From assembly GCA_031283185.1 (NCBI GenBank), contig JAITCH010000009.1, forward strand, positions 127,190 to 191,189: DNA of 64,000 bases. Reading direction: 5' to 3'. The DNA comes from Rickettsiales bacterium (GTDB lineage: Bacteria; Pseudomonadota; Alphaproteobacteria; Rs-D84). The translations under genes were made by a program, and so were the position numbers. Below are positions 61,295 to 64,000 of the stretch, piece after piece. The notes under the pieces were generated by a model. The model made no database searches and was not told where the DNA came from. It saw nothing but the letters and a program-made list of their open reading frames with translations. The first letter of the stretch is position 1. The number at the start of each line of letters is the position of its first letter.

Positions 61295-61657
61295 TGTTTC
61301 CCCCTTTTTTTGTTTCTCTGCCCGAATCGTATCAATTTACCGAATCGGCAGTCAAGTAAAAAATGCAATTTTATTAAAAAAAGATTTCAATTTGTTTGGG
61401 ATGACTATTTAATCCCATAGGAACCCATAAAAAAACTACATTTTGTCATTGACACCCACGCCCATCAGTTCTAGAATGCGTTAAATTCCCCTTCGCTAGC
61501 CGCGTGGCTAGCACCAAAGTCCCCTTCGCTGGCGAAGGGGTGGACTGCGAAGCAGGACGGGGTAGTGGTAATAAAAATCCCCTCCAAGGTGGAGGGGTGT
61601 CGCGCCGTAGCGAAGCGTAGGCGGACGGGGTGGTTGAGCCCAATCAAAAGGTAAAGA

Positions 61658-62101
61658 ATGTCATTATTTTTATCATCCTTTACAAACCATATAGACACAA
61701 AGGGCCGCCTTTCTGTGCCGGCGACATTCCGCGCTGCATTGAATGGGGATGCATTCGCCGGAGTGGTCTTGTTCCGCTCATTTACCAACAAATGCATCGA
61801 AGGCTTTTCTATGAGCCGCATGGAAAAGATGGCGGACGCTACGGATAATCTCGGGGCTTTTGATAAAACCCAAGACGATCTTACGGCGATGTTGTTTGCG
61901 GACGCGCGCCCATTGAATTTTGATGTCAGCGGCCGGGTGGTTATACCCGAAGATTTGTTAAAACACGCGGATATTACGGACGAGGCTGTTTTTGTTGGCC
62001 GCGGCAAAAGTTTTCAGATTTGGAATCCGACAGAGTTCGCCCAAACTCAAACCTCTGCCCTAACCCGCTTACAATCCTCCCACCCCACCTTAAAATTATA
62101 A
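61658..62101 (+). CDS. mraZ: Division/cell wall cluster transcriptional regulator MraZ
   Basis: HIDTKGRLSVPATFRAAL, DVSGRVVIPEDLLKHADI. Confidence 0.93.
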   Translation: MSLFLSSFTNHIDTKGRLSVPATFRAALNGDAFAGVVLFRSFTNKCIEGFSMSRMEKMADATDNLGAFDKTQDDLTAMLFADARPLNFDVSGRVVIPEDLLKHADITDEAVFVGRGKSFQIWNPTEFAQTQTSALTRLQSSHPTLKL

Positions 62102-62308
62102 CCGCACCAAATTCCCCTTTGCTTGATGTAGTCGCACAAAAGTCCCCTTCGCTGGCGAAGGGGTGTCGCGCCGTAGCGAAGCGTAGGCGGACGGGGTAGT
62201 GGTAATGAAACGACACCAAAGGTGTCGTCATCCCCGCCTCCCCACCCGTCATCCCGGCGAAGGCCGGGATATTTTGTAAAAAATCCCGCGCCAGCGGGTA
62301 ATAAAGTG

Positions 62309-62462
62309 CAAAAAATCTTAGCGACATCGCAATGCCGAGGATAGAACCCCGAGTAGTCGTGAAAAAACGAGGACGGAGTATGCGTGGATACTTCTAGGAG
62401 TTTTTTCACGGCCAATCGGGGTTATAGACCGGCAGGATGAAAAATGTTGCTTAGATTTTTTG
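62309..62462 (+). ncRNA. Structured element copy E
   Basis: CAAAAAATCTTAGCGACAT...ATGTTGCTTAGATTTTTTG; TGCCG/CGGCA; AACCCCGA/TCGGGGTT; CGTGAAAAAAC/GTTTTTTCACG. Confidence 0.75.
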
Positions 62463-62495
62463 ACTATTTCCAATTTTTCATTTATAATGCTTACT

Positions 62496-63776
62496 ATGTT
62501 AAAACTCCGAAATCGTTTATTGGGTCTGCTCCCTCGCCAATTATGGCGCGACGCTCTGCAACTTTGCCGCACCAAGTGGCTTGATATGTCGCCGCGTGCG
62601 CGGATAATTACGCTTATTGGCGCGACTGCATTGATGTTGACCACGCCTGCGATTTTTATAGTGCGTCATTTTGCGGACACTTGGACATTAGAGGTATGCC
62701 CAGAATATAATGTGCCGGTTCGCGCTGGCGATACGCTTGCGGCGTTGCTCAGTAATTACGAAGTCCCCAGCGCAGAGATCGCCCAAATCGACAAAACTCT
62801 CCGCAAAGACGCAAAGTTTCGGTCTCTTTCTGCGACCAAAGATACGCTTCAAATTTGGAAGCAGCCTGATTCTCCGGCGGAAAGGATAGTGTTAAATTGC
62901 GGCCCGTGGCGGCAGATACATTTGACGCGAAATCCTGCGGCGGGGACATGGGATGCCAAGATTTATGAGACTCAGCCCGAGGTTCGACTGGTAAAGAAAA
63001 GCGGGGTTATCAAGTCGGGGGATTCATTTTATACAGCGGGGTCCAGGACGAATATCCCACCTGCGATATTGATAGCGATGTATGACTTGTTCAGCTTTGA
63101 AATTGACTTCGAGCGCGATGTTCGTGCTGGGCAAAAGTTCCATGTGCTGTATGAAGAATTTTACCAGAATGGGAAGTTGATGAGTCCCGGCAACATTTTA
63201 TTCGCCGAATTTGATACGCTCAGAGGGAATACGCGGATGTATAGGTTTACTGGTTCGGATAACAGGACGGGCTATTATGGAGCGACTGGACTCGGAGCCA
63301 TCAAATCGTTAAAGAGAACACCGATAAATAATGCCAAGGTTACCAGTTCATTTTCGATGGGAAGAAAGCACCCGGTTCTTGGATTTACAAGGGCGCATAG
63401 GGGCGTGGACTTCCGCGCATCGACTGGGACGCCGATTCCGGCGAGCGGCGCGGGAAGGGTTGTGCGAAGGGGCTATGACGGGGGATACGGGAATTTCATA
63501 CAATTAAAGCACGGGGGCAGTTTTGAGACGCTTTATGGACATATGTCTCGTTTTGCGCCTGGGGTGAATGTGGGGACTTATGTGAGGCAGGGGCAGACGA
63601 TTGGCTATGTTGGATCGACGGGACTTTCTACGGGACCACATCTGCATTATGAAATTATACAAAATGGGATGAAAGTTAATCCGATGAGTGTAAAGTTGCC
63701 TGCGATAAATAATTTGGCTGGTAAGGACTTGGAAAATTTCTTAATTGAACGCGCCCGCCTCGACTCCCTCCTCTAA
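62496..63776 (+). CDS. M23 family metallopeptidase (murein endopeptidase)
   Basis: HRGVDFRASTGTPIPASGAGRVV, GHMSRFAPG, GSTGLSTGPHLHYEI. Confidence 0.95.
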   Translation: MLKLRNRLLGLLPRQLWRDALQLCRTKWLDMSPRARIITLIGATALMLTTPAIFIVRHFADTWTLEVCPEYNVPVRAGDTLAALLSNYEVPSAEIAQIDKTLRKDAKFRSLSATKDTLQIWKQPDSPAERIVLNCGPWRQIHLTRNPAAGTWDAKIYETQPEVRLVKKSGVIKSGDSFYTAGSRTNIPPAILIAMYDLFSFEIDFERDVRAGQKFHVLYEEFYQNGKLMSPGNILFAEFDTLRGNTRMYRFTGSDNRTGYYGATGLGAIKSLKRTPINNAKVTSSFSMGRKHPVLGFTRAHRGVDFRASTGTPIPASGAGRVVRRGYDGGYGNFIQLKHGGSFETLYGHMSRFAPGVNVGTYVRQGQTIGYVGSTGLSTGPHLHYEIIQNGMKVNPMSVKLPAINNLAGKDLENFLIERARLDSLL

Positions 63777-64000
63777 CCCCCTTCGTTTGATGTAGTCGCA
63801 CCAAATTCCCCTTCGCTGGCGAAGGGGTGGACTGCGAAGCAGGACGGGGTAGTGGTAATAAAATTCCCCGCCAATGGTGGCGGGGTGTCGCGCCGTAGCG
63901 AAGCGTAGGCGGACGGGGTAGTGGTTTAACAAGTCATCCCGGTGCTTGACACCGGGATCTCGCCGAAAAAAATCCCCGCCAATGGTGGCGGGGTGTCGCG

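Noticed and set aside
5314-62462. Structured elements as IscB/TnpB guide RNAs (HEARO/omegaRNA) or group II introns
   Set aside because: No IscB/TnpB, HNH or reverse transcriptase ORF is adjacent to any copy, and the sequence does not resemble the omegaRNA or intron domain V motifs I know.

Overview
64 kb bacterial chromosome segment. The ribosomal and cell-envelope gene content looks alphaproteobacterial (inference). Three layers can be read. (1) Housekeeping genes: dnaB, mraY-ftsW-murG, yraN, tyrS, an inorganic pyrophosphatase, frr-uppS-cdsA-rseP-bamA, a carbonic anhydrase, dapB, rpoC-rpoB-rplL-rplJ-rplA-rplK-nusG-secE-tRNA-Trp, HU, mraZ and an M23 peptidase. (2) Accessory genes: podovirus-like genes (tail protein, TerL split in two, portal, Bbp19-like, lysozyme), a family of large Cys-rich secreted proteins with G/C homopolymer tracts, and an AAA_14/DUF4143 ATPase paired with a protein carrying an RDxxxH motif. 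(3) A very dense set of small palindromic or structured DNA elements between genes and in-frame inside genes (FtsW, MurG, UppS, CdsA, BamA, PPase, a DUF4105 protein). The strongest candidate for an undescribed system is a ~150-nt multi-helix element, with at least 5 full copies and 2 fragments. Its helices P1-P4 are kept by compensatory changes between copies. All full copies have the same orientation, and most abut a stop codon; one supplies the -35 box of the next gene. Other main signals are: a terL gene split exactly around dnaB, with palindromic repeats at both junctions; a ~107-bp non-autonomous element inserted into other repeats with apparent target duplications; a 70-bp three-way-junction repeat; leaderless promoters, two of which take their -35 from a repeat; and a secreted-protein gene interrupted at an A8 tract. 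Repeat-driven misassembly is possible if this is a short-read MAG, and should be excluded before the gene interleaving is interpreted.
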